Shown piece after piece: positions 33,816 to 46,900 of a stretch of 64,000 nucleotides of DNA. The position numbers and the translations under genes are program-made. Source of the stretch: Melastoma dodecandrum (taxonomy: Eukaryota; Streptophyta; Magnoliopsida; Myrtales; Melastomataceae); assembly GCA_029817715.1 (NCBI GenBank), contig JARUPY010000083.1, positions 3,720,001-3,784,000 of the forward strand. The letters run 5' to 3'. The notes beneath the pieces were generated by a model. That model did not search any database. It was not told the origin of the DNA and saw only the letters and a list, made by a program, of their open reading frames with translations. The first letter of the stretch is position 1, and every line of letters begins with the position of its first letter.

Positions 33816-36065
33816 TCAGAGGGCGGCTTCAATTTCGTCTGTATTCACGGCAGATCCGTTGGGTGGATCGTCGACTCGCAGCTGAGCGGAGACCTCGTCT
33901 ATGGCTGAGTTCAGCTGCTCAATCTTCTCTGCCAGTATTTTGCGTGTTCGCTGCCCAAAGGGTTTGATAATTCAGAATCTGAGCGACCGAGAGACCAAAT
34001 CCAGAAGAAAACGAGGTGGCCTCCTTAAAGATAATATGACACAATTCATTGCCTGTTCTTAACTTCTGCCTAATTGGCACATCACGGTGATAATCACTTT
34101 GATGCCTTCCGTCAAAGAAAGATATCGGCATTTGTAAGATAGCGATGGCATGGGAACGAGAGTCTTCTCAATTCGCCACAATCACTAAGAAATATAATAC
34201 TAACTCTATATTATATGTTAAATTTATCTACGCAGGAAGAAAGGAGTTGGTACTTCCTACGCATACCTCCAATGCTTTCTCCTCATCATAAATGAATTTG
34301 GGAAGTCTACTCATCAATTCCCTCCTATTTGCTCCAGCTAGGGCTTTGCTAATCTATGTAATCTCATGCAAAGTCAGTACTGTTCCATGATATAGAAAAC
34401 ACAAGACAAGAAGAAAAAGTGAGCGTTTTTGGCATAATTTTGTTCTTCGCAAATACCTGTGGTGCATAAACATAGCCCAAAGCTCCAACAATAATTCCTC
34501 CCAATACAAATCCACCAACAAAGATGCTTGGATTACTTGATCTTCCATCATCTCTGCTGCACAGGCGAAAATGAAATATTATTAAGGAGCCAAAAAATAA
34601 CAAATAATATCTTTGAAACATGGAAGTAACTCATTATGATCCACTAACCAGAGAGATGGCAGATCATCAGTCAGACAGAATCCTAATCAGCCACACCACA
34701 TATGCCCTAACAAGTGAATGTCGTTCTACTTATATTCAATTACCCGGAAGCGGAAAAAATGGTGAGTTTAATGACTCCAAAACCATCTAATGATCTATCG
34801 ATTGCTTTTTCATCAATGGTTACTCCAGATTCAGCTATTCTAGAATAACTGATAGCCCGAGGCAAACAGGACCGCCTGGCCAGTGAAGAAAATTGCAATA
34901 TATGCAACTTGAGCCCCACATTTTGGTAGTCCAGGAGGCCAATACGGGGTCCGCACGGGATTTGGTCTCTCCCACGAGAAAAGCTTATGTAGGACATGTC
35001 CTACACTCATTTATGTAGTACTTCCATTCAAGTTGCATCATCTCGCCTCTATGACCATCATGGGACCTTTGTTTTGCTCACTCATCAATGACTTGGTGCT
35101 GTCATGACACAATTTCAATGGAAGTCCTACCTAATTCTTTCTCCTCTTCTACTGCAATGACTAGATTTTGAGGTGCAATCCAAGTAATTTGTTTCTATCT
35201 ACCAGTAACATAGCTAGTGTTTTACACACTGGCACTAATTCTGTAATCCAACTGATGACAGCTACATTAAACACATAGATTAACACAAACCAAGGTTTCT
35301 AGACATGGAGACTACAAGAAAAGGAAGTAGAGCACTTCACTGCCAATCACACGATACAGACCATCACATATTTAACCAGACCAGTGAACAATCTGTTGCA
35401 ACTGGTTCAATTATCACCCAACTTCAGAAAGATAGGCATTGCAATCTATCATGAAGAAAGTATATAAGAATACAATGACATTTCACTGATCAAAATTATG
35501 CAATTTATTTCTATAAAATGCAACAACTGATTAATTGAGATAAAAAAAGTGGATTGACAAATTACCCCGCTCGAACAGTCAAAGGCTTTCTGGACATTGC
35601 ACGCCTGCTCCTGTTACCAATACTCAAGCAAATAGGACCATTTTGCACGATCTTCAGTGAAGAACCTATACGCAGATATGATATCTCGAGTTCAGAGAAA
35701 GCAGAAGCACCACTACGTGGTCAAACAACAATGTGGGCGAAACGTCCCCCTAATCCGAACCAATCGAGCAATCGCCAAACTAAGCAACCAAATCTCAATT
35801 ACCACCACCGCAATCCACAATCATCCGACTTCTACTCCAGGCTTGGAACTCGCATTCATTAAACACTCGACCAGACAACTGCTCAAAATCTCCAACCATC
35901 TAAAGGTCCTACGATCAACAAAAAAAAGAAGAACGGAGGCTCCATCTAGCTCGCACGAGCCGAAATCGGAGAACTCTAGAGCCGGAATGCCGTCATACCG
36001 GCGATGAAGCTGCTCCTTGGATTGCTGACGGAAGCGGAGACAAGACTACTGGAAATCGCAGCCAT
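33816..36065 (-). CDS. chloroplast inner-envelope membrane protein (AT1G42960-like)
   Basis: Small plastid protein of unknown biochemical role. Exons: 36065-35999, 35610-35566, 34556-34457, 34353-34267, 33950-33816. A serine-rich start ([15 protein letters not shown]) looks like a transit peptide. A glycine-rich membrane segment ([20 protein letters not shown]) is followed by a charged coiled-coil tail ([20 protein letters not shown]). This order matches Arabidopsis AT1G42960 as I recall it. Exons 2-5 join in frame, but exon 1 as read ends one base out of phase with exon 2, so a small exon, an alternative donor or an indel is missing from this model. Exon 3 starts at a CAGCAG tandem acceptor. 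Intron 2 (about 1 kb) contains no gene. Confidence 0.82.
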
Positions 36066-36427
36066 GGAAGCGGGCGTCGAACCTCCGGCGGAGAGCTAGG
36101 AGGATTTCTCCCCCGGATAGTAAATCGAATCGCCGATAAGGAATGCTGACGGGGACTGCGAAAAGCTTCGGCTTCGATATCACCGACCGTCGCCGTTTGG
36201 TGGGGTTGGTGGGGAGGTGAAATGAGATCAGAGAACTTTGGGCTTAGTCCTCATCACAATTTACGGGCCAGGCCCAAAATTGAACTTTGGGTTGAAGGAA
36301 TTATAGCAAAGATTTATACACCCACCATTCTGCATAATTTAAGACGAGCAGAATAGGACATACCAAGTTGACACATTTCATAGAGAAGGGCAAAGGATAG
36401 TTCACTAGTGACAGTTTTTTTGTAAAC
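36066..36427. other. plastid-protein leader/promoter and eIF6 3' flank
   Basis: About 360 bp; no gene seen. The first ~180 bp have a GC-rich leader character. Confidence 0.5.
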
Positions 36428-37924
36428 CTAGACGTAGCTGTCAATCAACGACTTCCTCATCTCGTCAACGATAGAACTAGGCTGCGCCTCCCTCAGCTTG
36501 AAGACGCTCTCGATCACCGACATTTCGGTTGCTGTCGTGTCTGAGCCGCAGAACGCTGCCCAGTCATTCACAGTCATTCCGGCAGCTATCACCTCGCTGC
36601 CACGATTCACGGTCCCAGCAACCAGAGGAACCTGAAGGAGTGTAGACAGCTCATCCAGATCCTCGATCGATGTATGGGGATGCACCTGCCAAACAATTAT
36701 CTAGAAAAATTAGTATTTATTGTTGGTTACATCCCGGGGACAAACAGTAAAAGCTTACCAGGCCACCTCGGTTGGAGAAAGCACAATAGCTCCCCACTAG
36801 AATGTTGCCCGCAATCGTCTGTCTAAAAACTTCAACTCCAAGTACATCTGCAATCATCTCCTCTGTTTCCTGAAACAGGAGAAATTAAGGTAAATAACAA
36901 GGAAGGCTAATTATGTATATAACGAATAAAACTGCGAATAAGACCCAGAAGCTGTCGATATCCCAGAAGAAGAAACAACAGATGAAAGTCGCCCGGAATT
37001 TTTCATCAGGGAAGAAACTAAAAAGAAAAGAATCAGCAAAACTGCAGTCTATTCGAAAGGACACGATTCGAAAGAAATTGAAAAGAGACAAGTGCAGAAC
37101 CTTGTCAAGGTCTGGATGTGTAAGGGCCACATGGTCATTGCAAGCTATGCAATTACCAAGGGCAGATAGCCTTTCTTCAATTCTCTGCACAACCACCTGA
37201 TCTGGCAAGCTATTTCTCAAGTGTTGCAGCTCTGTGAAAGAAAAGGCGGCACCAGAGCCCAGTTACAACCACACTAAAGCTTCACGTGCACCAAAAGAGA
37301 TCAATCGTCTCATCTCGCATTTTCCAAAGTGAAATTGCCTTGGAAACAATATTTTCTATTCTTTAAATCAGAAGTTAAAAGAAGAGAACCCGGGAGTCAC
37401 CTTGATCGGTGGTAGTGTGCGGCAACAGAAGCCCGTTCTTATTCCCTGCCGCAGAAATAAAAGCAGTCACGCACCCCAATTAACTTCGGGCAGCATTAAA
37501 AACAAAATCCCGGACTACTACAAAAATCAAAGACACTCACCAGCACAAAGTCGACCAATGATCCTCGTCCCGGCTATGGATGTCTTAACAACAGGAATAA
37601 CATCAGCCAGCTCACCCTCAAACACACTGCAAGCAACATCGACCAACACCCAAAAACAAACGAAACTCCCTTCCTAAGTCACAAAAATCCGTTTACATCA
37701 AACCAATCACAGAATCCGAAAGTTCACCTGTAGAAACTCTCCGACCCTCCGATAGCAACCAAGCAGTAGGCGTTGGTCAGCTTGGAGAACACGCCGACCT
37801 CGCAATTGTTCTCGAACTGAATCCCTGCATATTCCCTCGCCAGCAATATCACAATCAATCGCGCCAAACACAAAAAGATAAAAAAAAGGAAAATTCCCCA
37901 AAAATATTACTCACTCGTCGCCAT
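36428..37924 (-). CDS. EIF6: eukaryotic translation initiation factor 6 (eIF6)
   Basis: Binds the 60S ribosomal subunit, prevents premature joining with 40S and acts in nucleolar 60S biogenesis. Exons: 37924-37915, 37824-37728, 37626-37541, 37445-37401, 37231-37101, 36869-36759, 36685-36428. They sum to 245 residues, the family length, with all phases closing. The first coding exon is only 10 bases (ATG GCG ACG A). Conserved text includes [61 protein letters not shown] and [16 protein letters not shown], the repeats forming the five-bladed propeller. A divergent 2.5-kb spacer separates it from HMGR. Confidence 0.97.
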
Positions 37925-40432
37925 CAGAATCCGCAGGAATCAACCGATAAGACAGCTCCTGGAGGGATCGAATTCGGGGGGGCGGGGCTATATCGGTAGA
38001 GGCGAAACGCTCGTAATTAGGGCAACGAGGTGATGGGCTGGACTGGGCCCAATGTGAATTCAGGTGAGGAGGCCCTAACTATATATATATATTTAAAATG
38101 ACGTGTTCCCCAGGCCCAAGCACGTCAAGTTGCTCAGAAATTCTGTTTCCATGTAGATCCATCCAATCTTGTCTGAGGGAAAGGCTGCCGATCACTGAGT
38201 GGGCAGGACAAGTAGCCAGTTCGATAGATCCACCTGGTAAACTCGACAGCTTCTCGATCCATTCTACTTGATCCATCGACTACTTACTCTGCAGATTCAG
38301 TTCTTTGGTGCCTGTCTTTGCATATATTTAAATCAAACTAATAAGTCTCATCAAACTCAACTTATCTCGACGTATTGAAAGATGACTGCAATAAAACAAA
38401 ATATGATCGCCAAAGAAATCAAACAGTAAACAAGAGATGAAACAAAGCAATCTTACTTCCATTGAAAGTAAAGTACAGATTACAAGATGCCCTGTGAGGT
38501 CAAAATAATTGTCGTTGTTGTCTTATTCTTACGTTAACTAAAACTATTTATACTAATCCTAAGATGAAAGACTAAAGAACATGTGAAAGTTGGACGGAAC
38601 TGGTCTCACATCACCGAATAAAATTGGGACGAAACTACCGTCAGTTGTTACCCTGTGCTGAAATTAAGCTTCAACTGCCTTATTTACGTACGACCATCGT
38701 CACCCAAAATTAACTGTCGTTATCCTTTGACTTGGTCTTAAATCTAACATCGATTTCGGGTAGCTCGTCGATACATTAATTTCATAGACGTCTTCAAAAG
38801 CCTAGCAAACCTCATCGGCCTTTTGTTCACGAGCTCAGAATCCATGTAAACACCTGCAAATTAAAATAATAACTCAATAGGAAGCAAAAACAATGCCAAA
38901 TAGAACACGCCCACTAATCACATCGGCAGGCATGAGAAATGGAGGGAGAGGGATGTACTACGGTGTTTCTAGTCTTAAACGTGGAATCCTGAATCCGGGG
39001 CATCAACAAAGCGCCGGGTCTGCTGCTGATTCCATCGGCATAGAATGATGACTGCACCTTCTTTACGTAGCTATCATCTCTAGTGCAAAGGTCACCACTC
39101 ACTGCCGGAAAATTATCTGAGTTATATAAGCTCGTTGAACTAACTTGAAGGAGGATTGATTGCAATGTTGCATTGGACGGGTTATAGTTACACTTGGTCT
39201 AGGCTCGAGCGACCCTCTCCTGCTTTGAACCTTATGCCTGCAGCATGTCATGAACATAGCCTAGCAGAGTGACTGTCAGGCATCCATCATTTCCCAGGAT
39301 AGGTGGGACCAATCAACGCGCCTATTTGTCCGGCCCATGCCGGCACGGATGGGAGGGAAGAGGACATAATTTGTTCGGCCGATACATCCCGAGCAATCTC
39401 CGGGACTCGGAGAAGACCGGCAGCGCATCACATGGACTCCGGGGGCTCCTCCATTACTAATCCCCCCCTAAATTGATGAAAGCTCATTTGTAGAACCAGG
39501 CTGGCCCATTACTCATAACGGGCTCATTATGGCATTTAATGAAACATCCGACCCAATCACGACTTCCCAAAGCCCAACAAAACAAGAAGGTGATCGATCC
39601 CCAAGTCCCCCAAAAGCTCTCGCATTTGACTGCTTACTTTTGCTGTCTTCTTCTTGTTTTTGTTTTTATGGATCGGAACACAACAAGCCAACTAAATGAA
39701 GGTTAACTGTGAGGATCGTGAATGTGTTTCTGGAGCTGGAAACCGACACCCCGCGAACGGGGATCGGGAAATATCTCGACCCGCGGAACCGGGTCGATAT
39801 ATGCTCGCGGAAAGATACATCGACCCAGGTGGCATTCATTCCCGAATAGGGTTAGGTGGTGATGATATCTGGACTTCGCTAAACCCTAAATAAAAAGAAT
39901 TTTAAAAACCATGAGGGGAGTTTATTGCTTGTCACGCACCAAACAGAGAGATCACTTGCTGTTCATTGTCTCGTCAATGAAAAAGATGACGATCAGATCC
40001 GGTCGGCAAGGCTTCAAAAAGTCTCCAATGGCGCAAAACAAGCACAGAAGAAACGTTAATTCCCATGGCATTCCTTTCCAACTTATTAATATCCCTTCCA
40101 TCTTCAAGCAACTATTAAATTTATTAACTCGATGGTTAAAGTTTTGATTTGGGGGGGTGGGTTCTATAAATAAAATTGGGTCTTTGGAGGGTTTCCATGC
40201 AGAATAGAAGTTTAAAATAAGGAAGGCTCCACCTCCACCTCCACCTCCACCTTTTCTTCTTCTCTCTTTCTTACAATATCTCTTATTACCTCTTCTTTTT
40301 TTTTAACTACATTAAACACACCTAAACCTCCGCTTCTCCTCACATCCCAACCACCACCCCGGAGAGCCACCCGTTTCCCTCACCCCCTCTCCCTATACTT
40401 CCCCCTCCCCTCCCCCCTCTTCTTCTGCCCGC
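37925..40432. other. divergent spacer between eIF6 and HMGR
   Basis: 2.5 kb without a supported gene. It contains a short TA microsatellite near 38081-38093. A low-confidence coding-like stretch on the minus strand lies at 38914-39165, with a possible partner exon at 38749-38854, but they do not join in phase. The last ~250 bp form the HMGR promoter and leader. Confidence 0.5.
40165..40172 (+). promoter_or_regulatory. HMGR TATA box and CT-rich leader
   Basis: TATAAATA lies 261 bp before the HMGR start codon, followed by a CCACCT hexamer run (40229-40252) and a long CT-rich leader to 40430. Confidence 0.6.
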
Positions 40433-42431
40433 ATGGATATTCGCCGGCGACACCCCACTAAGACTCCTCCCAGTGTTGAAGACCCTGCCGCCGGCAATAT
40501 CCTCCTCGCGCCCAACCCTCATTACCACCCCAAGGCCTCCGACGCCCTCCCCTTACCCCTGTACCTGACCAACACCCTCTCCTTCGCCCTCTTCTTCTCC
40601 GTCGCCTACTTCCTTCTCCACCGTTGGCGCGAAAAGATCCGCACCTCCACCCCTCTGCACGTCCTCACCCTCTCTGAGCTTGCCGCTCTCTTCTCCTTCC
40701 TCGCCTCCGTTATTTACCTCCTCGGGTTCTTCGGGATCGGGTTCGTTCAGTCCTTCATTTCCTCTCGTTCCCCGATCCCTGACCCTTGGGAGGAGAGAGT
40801 CGTGTGTATGGAGGAAACCGACGGGAAGGAAAACAAGCTCGGAGGCGCTGCCATCTGCAACGGCAATGGTTGTGTGCCGTGCGAGGTCGTGCCTAGTGCT
40901 ACTTCCACGGTTACCTGTGACGATGGGGACGAGGAGATTGTCGCCTCCGTGGTGTCTGGGAATATCCCCTCGTACTCCCTGGAGTCGAGGCTCAAGAACT
41001 GCAACCGTGCAGCAGCGATCCGCCGGTCTGCCGTTCAGCATATCACGGGGAAGTCCCTAGAGGGTCTCCCGCTTGAGGGGTTTGACTATGAGTCCATACT
41101 CGGCCAGTGCTGCGAGATGCCCATTGGGTACGTGCAGGTGCCTGTCGGGGTGGCAGGACCGCTGCTTCTTGATGGGGTAGAGTACACTGTGCCCATGGCC
41201 ACGACGGAGGGATGCCTTGTCGCGAGTACCAACAGAGGCTGCAAGGCTATCCATGTTTCAGGTGGGGCAACAAGCGTGGTCCTCAGGGACGGGATGACAA
41301 GGGCCCCGGTCGTGAGGTTCGGTTCTATTAAGCGGGCAGCCGAGTTGAAGATGTTCCTCGAGGATCCGTCTAACTTCGAAACCATATCCCTCATTTTCAA
41401 TAAGTAAGATCTTTGGTCGTCATTTTATGCACGCATCGCGTCAATTACATCCGAGATTGTCTGACCTTTGAAATTCGGCGACACAGATCTAGCAGATTTG
41501 CAAGGTTGCAAGACATAAAATGTGTGATGGCGGGGAAGAACATATACGTAAGGTTCCGGTGTAGCACTGGCGATGCCATGGGGATGAACATGGTCTCGAA
41601 GGGCGTCCAGAACGTCCTCAACTACCTACAGTCCGACTTCTCAGACATGGACGTCATCGGCATTTCTGGTATACATAACATCGTCTTTTTCAGGCCAAAC
41701 CCATCTATCCGTCGATCCGTGCTGACATGGAAGGAATCTTCAACAGGGAACTTCTGCTCGGACAAGAAGCCGGCGGCAGTGAACTGGATCGAAGGGAGGG
41801 GGAAGTCAGTAGTGTGCGAGGCGGTCATAAAGGAGGAAATAGTGGAGAGGGTGCTGAAGACCACCGTCGCCGCGCTTGTGGAGCTCAACACCCTAAAGAA
41901 CCTCGCGGGGTCGGCCATGGCGGGTGCCCTGGGGGGCTTCAACGCGCATGCCAGCAACATCGTCTCGGCCATATACATCGCGACAGGTCAGGACCCGGCA
42001 CAGAACGTGGAGAGCTCTCATTGCATGACGATGATGGAGGCGGTCAACGACGGCAGGGACCTTCACGTCTCCGTCTCGATGCCTTCGATCGAGGTAAAAC
42101 GTCCCACCTCTCTGTCATCGAAACCTGTTTGTCCCAGGTATCTCCACCCTAAATCTACTACTTTCATTCCGGGGGCTTTCCGTAGGTGGGGACGGTCGGG
42201 GGAGGGACGCAACTGGCTTCCCAGTCGGCGTGCCTGAACCTCCTCGGGGTAAAGGGAGCGAGCAACGACTCCCCGGGGTCGAACTCGAGGCTGCTGGCGA
42301 GGGTGGTAGCGGGGTCGGTCCTAGCGGGGGAGCTGAGCCTGATGTCGGCGCTCGCGGCGGGGCAGCTGGTCAAGAGCCACATGAAGTATAACAGATCTAG
42401 CAAGGACATCTCCAAGTTGTCGTCATCATAA
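40433..42431 (+). CDS. HMGR: 3-hydroxy-3-methylglutaryl-CoA reductase
   Basis: ER-membrane enzyme reducing HMG-CoA to mevalonate with NADPH, the committed step of the cytosolic isoprenoid pathway. Exons: 40433-41403, 41487-41668, 41747-42093, 42186-42431, 581 residues with closing phases, the usual plant length and intron count. The N-terminus has the plant Arg-rich start (MDIRRR) and two membrane segments (about residues 45-65 and 85-110). A variable acidic linker follows, then the catalytic domain: [17 protein letters not shown] and [17 protein letters not shown] with the catalytic Glu, the NADPH-binding [27 protein letters not shown], the [15 protein letters not shown] region and [12 protein letters not shown]. 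The catalytic C-terminal His lies in the [10 protein letters not shown] tail, whose Ser is the usual regulatory phosphorylation site. No disruption is seen. Confidence 0.97.
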
Positions 42432-43936
42432 ATAAAACAAATTAAAAATATTTGCCAAGGGGAAAAAAATAATCGGATTTCTTTTTTTAAAGATTTGATG
42501 TGTTTAATTTTTGGGAGATAATTAGTTTTAAGTTAGATTGCAAGTCTCCCACCCTCCCTCTCTTTTCTTCACGTATTCTCCACCCACAATTGTAAAAAAA
42601 ATAAAATAAAATAAAATAAACTATGATATGAAAGAAGTTCCACTCCACTTGCTTAATTTCATATCATCGACTTGGGATTTCTATATTGTAGCCCTTTTTA
42701 TTTTTTCACGTGGGAAGAGTTCACGGCGACAATTAAGCTCGTCACGTGTTTTCTGCAACATCTTCGGTACATCAATCCCCGTAGACAAAATGTGTATTTA
42801 TTTAAGGAGTAGATAATAAAGATAAGAAAGATTAACAACAAATAATTTAGTTGTCTGTGTATTAAGATTTAAATAAATGGTGTGTGTTAATAATGATTGG
42901 TCCGTGTGGAGTTGAATGGACGCCGAGTATGCGTATTCGTCCGTAAGAAAGCAGTTGCTTCGTTTTATATTTAAGTGTCCCCCAGTCGTTAAATGGCTCA
43001 AGCTCATCCTAAGATAGAAGACATGGTTAGTATATAGCAAACTCAAGAAAAACTCAAGAACTCTGTTGAGCTTATATGCTGGACTTGACATATGGGCCGA
43101 TTTCGTATTATAACATGTTATCAAATCAGATTATTCTTGCATGTTGTTATAATATTCTTAACCTCCTGGACTTCCTCACGTGTAGCTGTACATTTTCTTT
43201 TGCAAGGGTACGATAAAAGAAAGGAGGGACGGATAGATGGATGGATTGAAAGAAAGAGGGAAGTCATAAGGATTGGCCACGAGCCATGGCGCATTCAATT
43301 TATTTGTCTCCGTCCTTTCCTAATGTTAAAATGCCGAATGGTTAGGTGCACTTGCCGCTGTTCTCCAAACATTGAAACCGGACCGACCGAGGGCGCATAC
43401 CAAATTTAATAGCGCCCATTCCATCACGTGTCGATGACGTTAGTTCGATCTTGGAGCCTCTGTGTTCGACCTCTGAGACAGGGCCGTCCAAGAAGTATGC
43501 AAGGAAAATGCGGTGAAGAAATGACCGGAGCTGAGATAACTGGATGGGCAGATTCAGAGAAAGAAATAGCAAAGGTTTATAGCGATCGGGATTATGACAT
43601 GTGAGATAATGGTGCTCCTGTGAAATGGACCCGCTAAGAGACTTCAAATTTTCTTCCAAAGCGTTGCACGCATTCAATAATGAGTAGGGTCACGATCTCA
43701 TCGGTACAAAGGCAGGGGAGGCAACCTGTTCATTGCCAGTGGTTTGAACCATGTTAGATGTGGCAGACAAGTCCCGAGAGTCTGGTGTAACGACAATGAC
43801 GATGACGCGAGAACCTTTCCTCTTTCTTGAGCATGAAACAGGCTCGGCTCAAATATCTAGAGGGGGACCTAAAAGCTAAGCTAAAACAACGATTCTCCCC
43901 AGCAGACATCAACTCTGGTTAAGTTACTACCTCCTG
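42432..43936. other. intergenic, HMGR and ARID 3' flanks
   Basis: 1.5 kb between two convergent genes, AT-rich just after HMGR (ATAAA repeats at 42599-42620). The longest frames (about 110 codons, minus strand, 43342-43677) have no recognisable domain. Confidence 0.5.
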
Positions 43937-46900
43937 CTACGGCTTGGCTTGGTCCAAGGGCGCACGCACGAATAACTGACCGTGCAAGGTGACCACCGCG
44001 GATGTCTGCTGCGGATCTATCCTCGACGGCAAGTTTATGACCTGATTTTTTTGATTTTTTTGGTTATCACAGGGATCAAGGATTACTCAACCGAGGGTAA
44101 GCAAGTTTTAAGTAGACTCTAGGGTGAAATGAAGGATGAAATAAGGGGAATCACCACCTTCTTGAAGGGTGTAACGCCCCACGGGTTTTCTGGCTGTTCG
44201 GGGTCCCCGCTTATGACCAGTCGGCCTGCAGGATCCGATTGAACGCGAACCTGAATGTATCCGCCAAGGAAGATTTGTGAATGATCAGGCACGGTAATAC
44301 TAGTAAAACGAATAGGGCTTGCTTGTACCTACCTCCTCTCGCAGTAGACCGGGTACTAATGCGTATACCTCGAAGCAGTCCATCTGTAAGGAGAAATTTA
44401 TACAGTCCAAGATAAATATCCAGAATCCCCAGCTAAAAGGGACACCTGTGAAAGTGAACCTAAGAGAACTCACCGTCTTCTGTACATTGACCTTCACCCA
44501 GTCCGCAGGGTTTCCGACATCGACAACCGATACATCAACTCTGTCAAATAGATTCACTTAAAAGCCAGATCAAACATGCACAAAAGACATAATTTGCTAG
44601 CCTTTGAGGACACCAGAAAAGGATATAACTATATTAACTCGGTTTTCAAGGATTTTGGATGAATGGTAGTATTGACATCTTCCTCGAAATGTTGCTTCTT
44701 GCGCTTAAGAGAACCTGCTTAAGACAACCATTCTTACACAAATTTTTAAGACAATGACTAAAGATAAAAACATCACAGAACAGAACAACTGGGTTCGAGG
44801 GAGGAGCGTTACCACTGTTTTTCTGCTGCTTTTCGCGCTTTTGAGCGGTAAAAGCACTCTTCTCCTACGAATAGAGAGAAGTTTTACTCTATAACAGAGT
44901 CACCTTTAGGAAACATAAGAGTGAAAGTAATAACAATATCACCAAACTATAGTACACCTTTATAACAGGAACGCTAACTTCCCCATTGCCGAGAAGACGC
45001 TGCGAGCTCCAGCCCTGCCTCGCACGTGCAGCAGCATCTCTTGGCGCTCTACCAGTGCCAGAACTCTAGTTGGAAAAGAAGGCAAGGATTTAGCAGAATT
45101 CCTCAGTATCACAAGTTCAATGCTCTTTCATGCAATTGACAGAGGAGAATAAATCCCCGAGAAGACTGGCTGTAACTGTGAAGATTTGATATCTGTCATC
45201 AGTAAACTTTATTTCCCTTACCTCATTATCGACACTGATAGGTTCTGCATTTGAGGGAGCTTGAATATGAGGCCGTTCCTGTTCCTCGAGGATTTTCTCC
45301 CTCTCGAGGTCCAGAAGCGCCTGAACGTCATGATATATGATTAGACATAAAGTTTTAGGACATCCATCAGTGAAACATCTTATTCCCACACCCGAGGAAG
45401 GAAGCACAGAAAAGGTTGGAAACATATTCCAACTAACTCCATCATCTCACAGGATGGAACAATCTGAACAGAGTGAGCTGAAACACTAGTCGAGTTAGTA
45501 ACCCAGCACACATAGAACACCCAAAACATGCATGATCGCTAATTTCAGAGCATGATCATCGATTAAAATAACCTTAAAAGGAGGAGCTTCAATACAGAAA
45601 ACCTCCTCATGAGCACAAATTGAGAAAATAACAAAGGCAAGAAAAAATATTTGTATTTGTACCGACTGACTAAACCTTTTCATAAAATCCGCGGAACGTC
45701 CAAGACACAGTTGTGCATGTCCTGAAAAGAGGTCCATCAGAACAGTTATTGGCCATCATTAATTATTATCTTCGACCTTGTTAAAATGAAAAAGGAAAAG
45801 AAACAACAAAGACAATGCACAAAGAGGAATACCAAAAGAAGATATTAGATACAGAAGAGCTATACACATTAAAAGTATCCACTGTCCTACCTCATCAATA
45901 TCTCCCTTTCTTCTTCTAAAAGTATAAACTAATATCTGATCTGTCAGCATCTATAAAATCTATTAAACTACTTCCACCCAAAAAGAACAATGGCCTCCTA
46001 AAATGGAAAGAAAAAAGAAAACTAAGCTCATGATTATAATGGATGAAAAAAACAGTGCTTCAGTGACATGAGTCATGAAGGATAAGAAGGCAACAGAGAA
46101 AATCTATTGAAATAAGATTGATCACGGATGAAGAACATGTTTCTTACTTTGGTGGTCGAAAGGCCTCTCCGACTTGTTTCCATAATTTGCATGATGTAAC
46201 CTTGATTTCAAAGCAACTTGATCAATTGATTGAGATATGAAGCAGCGCAGAAACCAAATAACTAAGCCAAAATTTTCAACCACACCGTTCAAACATTATT
46301 CAACTAGTTATATCTATGTAAAGAAAGAGATCAGACAACCAACCAGGGATGGGCTAGACCAATGAGACCATTTTTTTATAAAGACTAAAAATGCACATTC
46401 CAAAAATGGCATGGAACAAACAACACACACAAATGTTGGAAAATGCACTAGAAGAAATGGGATACAATGTGCTATTCTTCTTACACCTCTTTACTCAATT
46501 GCAGATACCCTAATCTAGGACTTCAGGAGTGACGTACTTGCAGATCTCATTTGAACAGCCAGGTTAACAGTTAACTAGCAACATCAATTCATTATCATAA
46601 TCGACAACATAATGGAAATTACAGTTGCAAAATAAATAAATAAATAACGTGTAATTACCTTGTCATAGCCTCCTAGTCTCATCACTGATCGCCACAACCT
46701 TGTTCAAAACCAGGGAAAGATAAATACAAAATTAGCCATGAAATTCCCAATGGCTAGACAGCTGTGAATTAATGATGAATTTTCATATATTGAAAAAAAG
46801 GCTAACCGCCTGCTTGGATAGCACCAGAAAACTCACTTAAGGCAATTTAATCCTTCTCCATAGAATTTAGGAGGCTTGAATTCTATGTTTCTCTCTCTAA

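Noticed and set aside
34740..34997. 85-codon minus-strand frame inside a plastid-protein intron
   Set aside because: Located in intron 2, not joined in phase to either exon and without a domain.
38714..39165. Possible two-exon minus-strand gene
   Set aside because: The candidate exons do not join in phase at consensus splice sites and no family is recognised.
40553..41060. Overlapping frames within the first HMGR exon
   Set aside because: All are alternative-frame shadows of the well-supported reductase.
43342..43677. 111-codon minus-strand frame
   Set aside because: No domain, no splice partners and ordinary intergenic composition.
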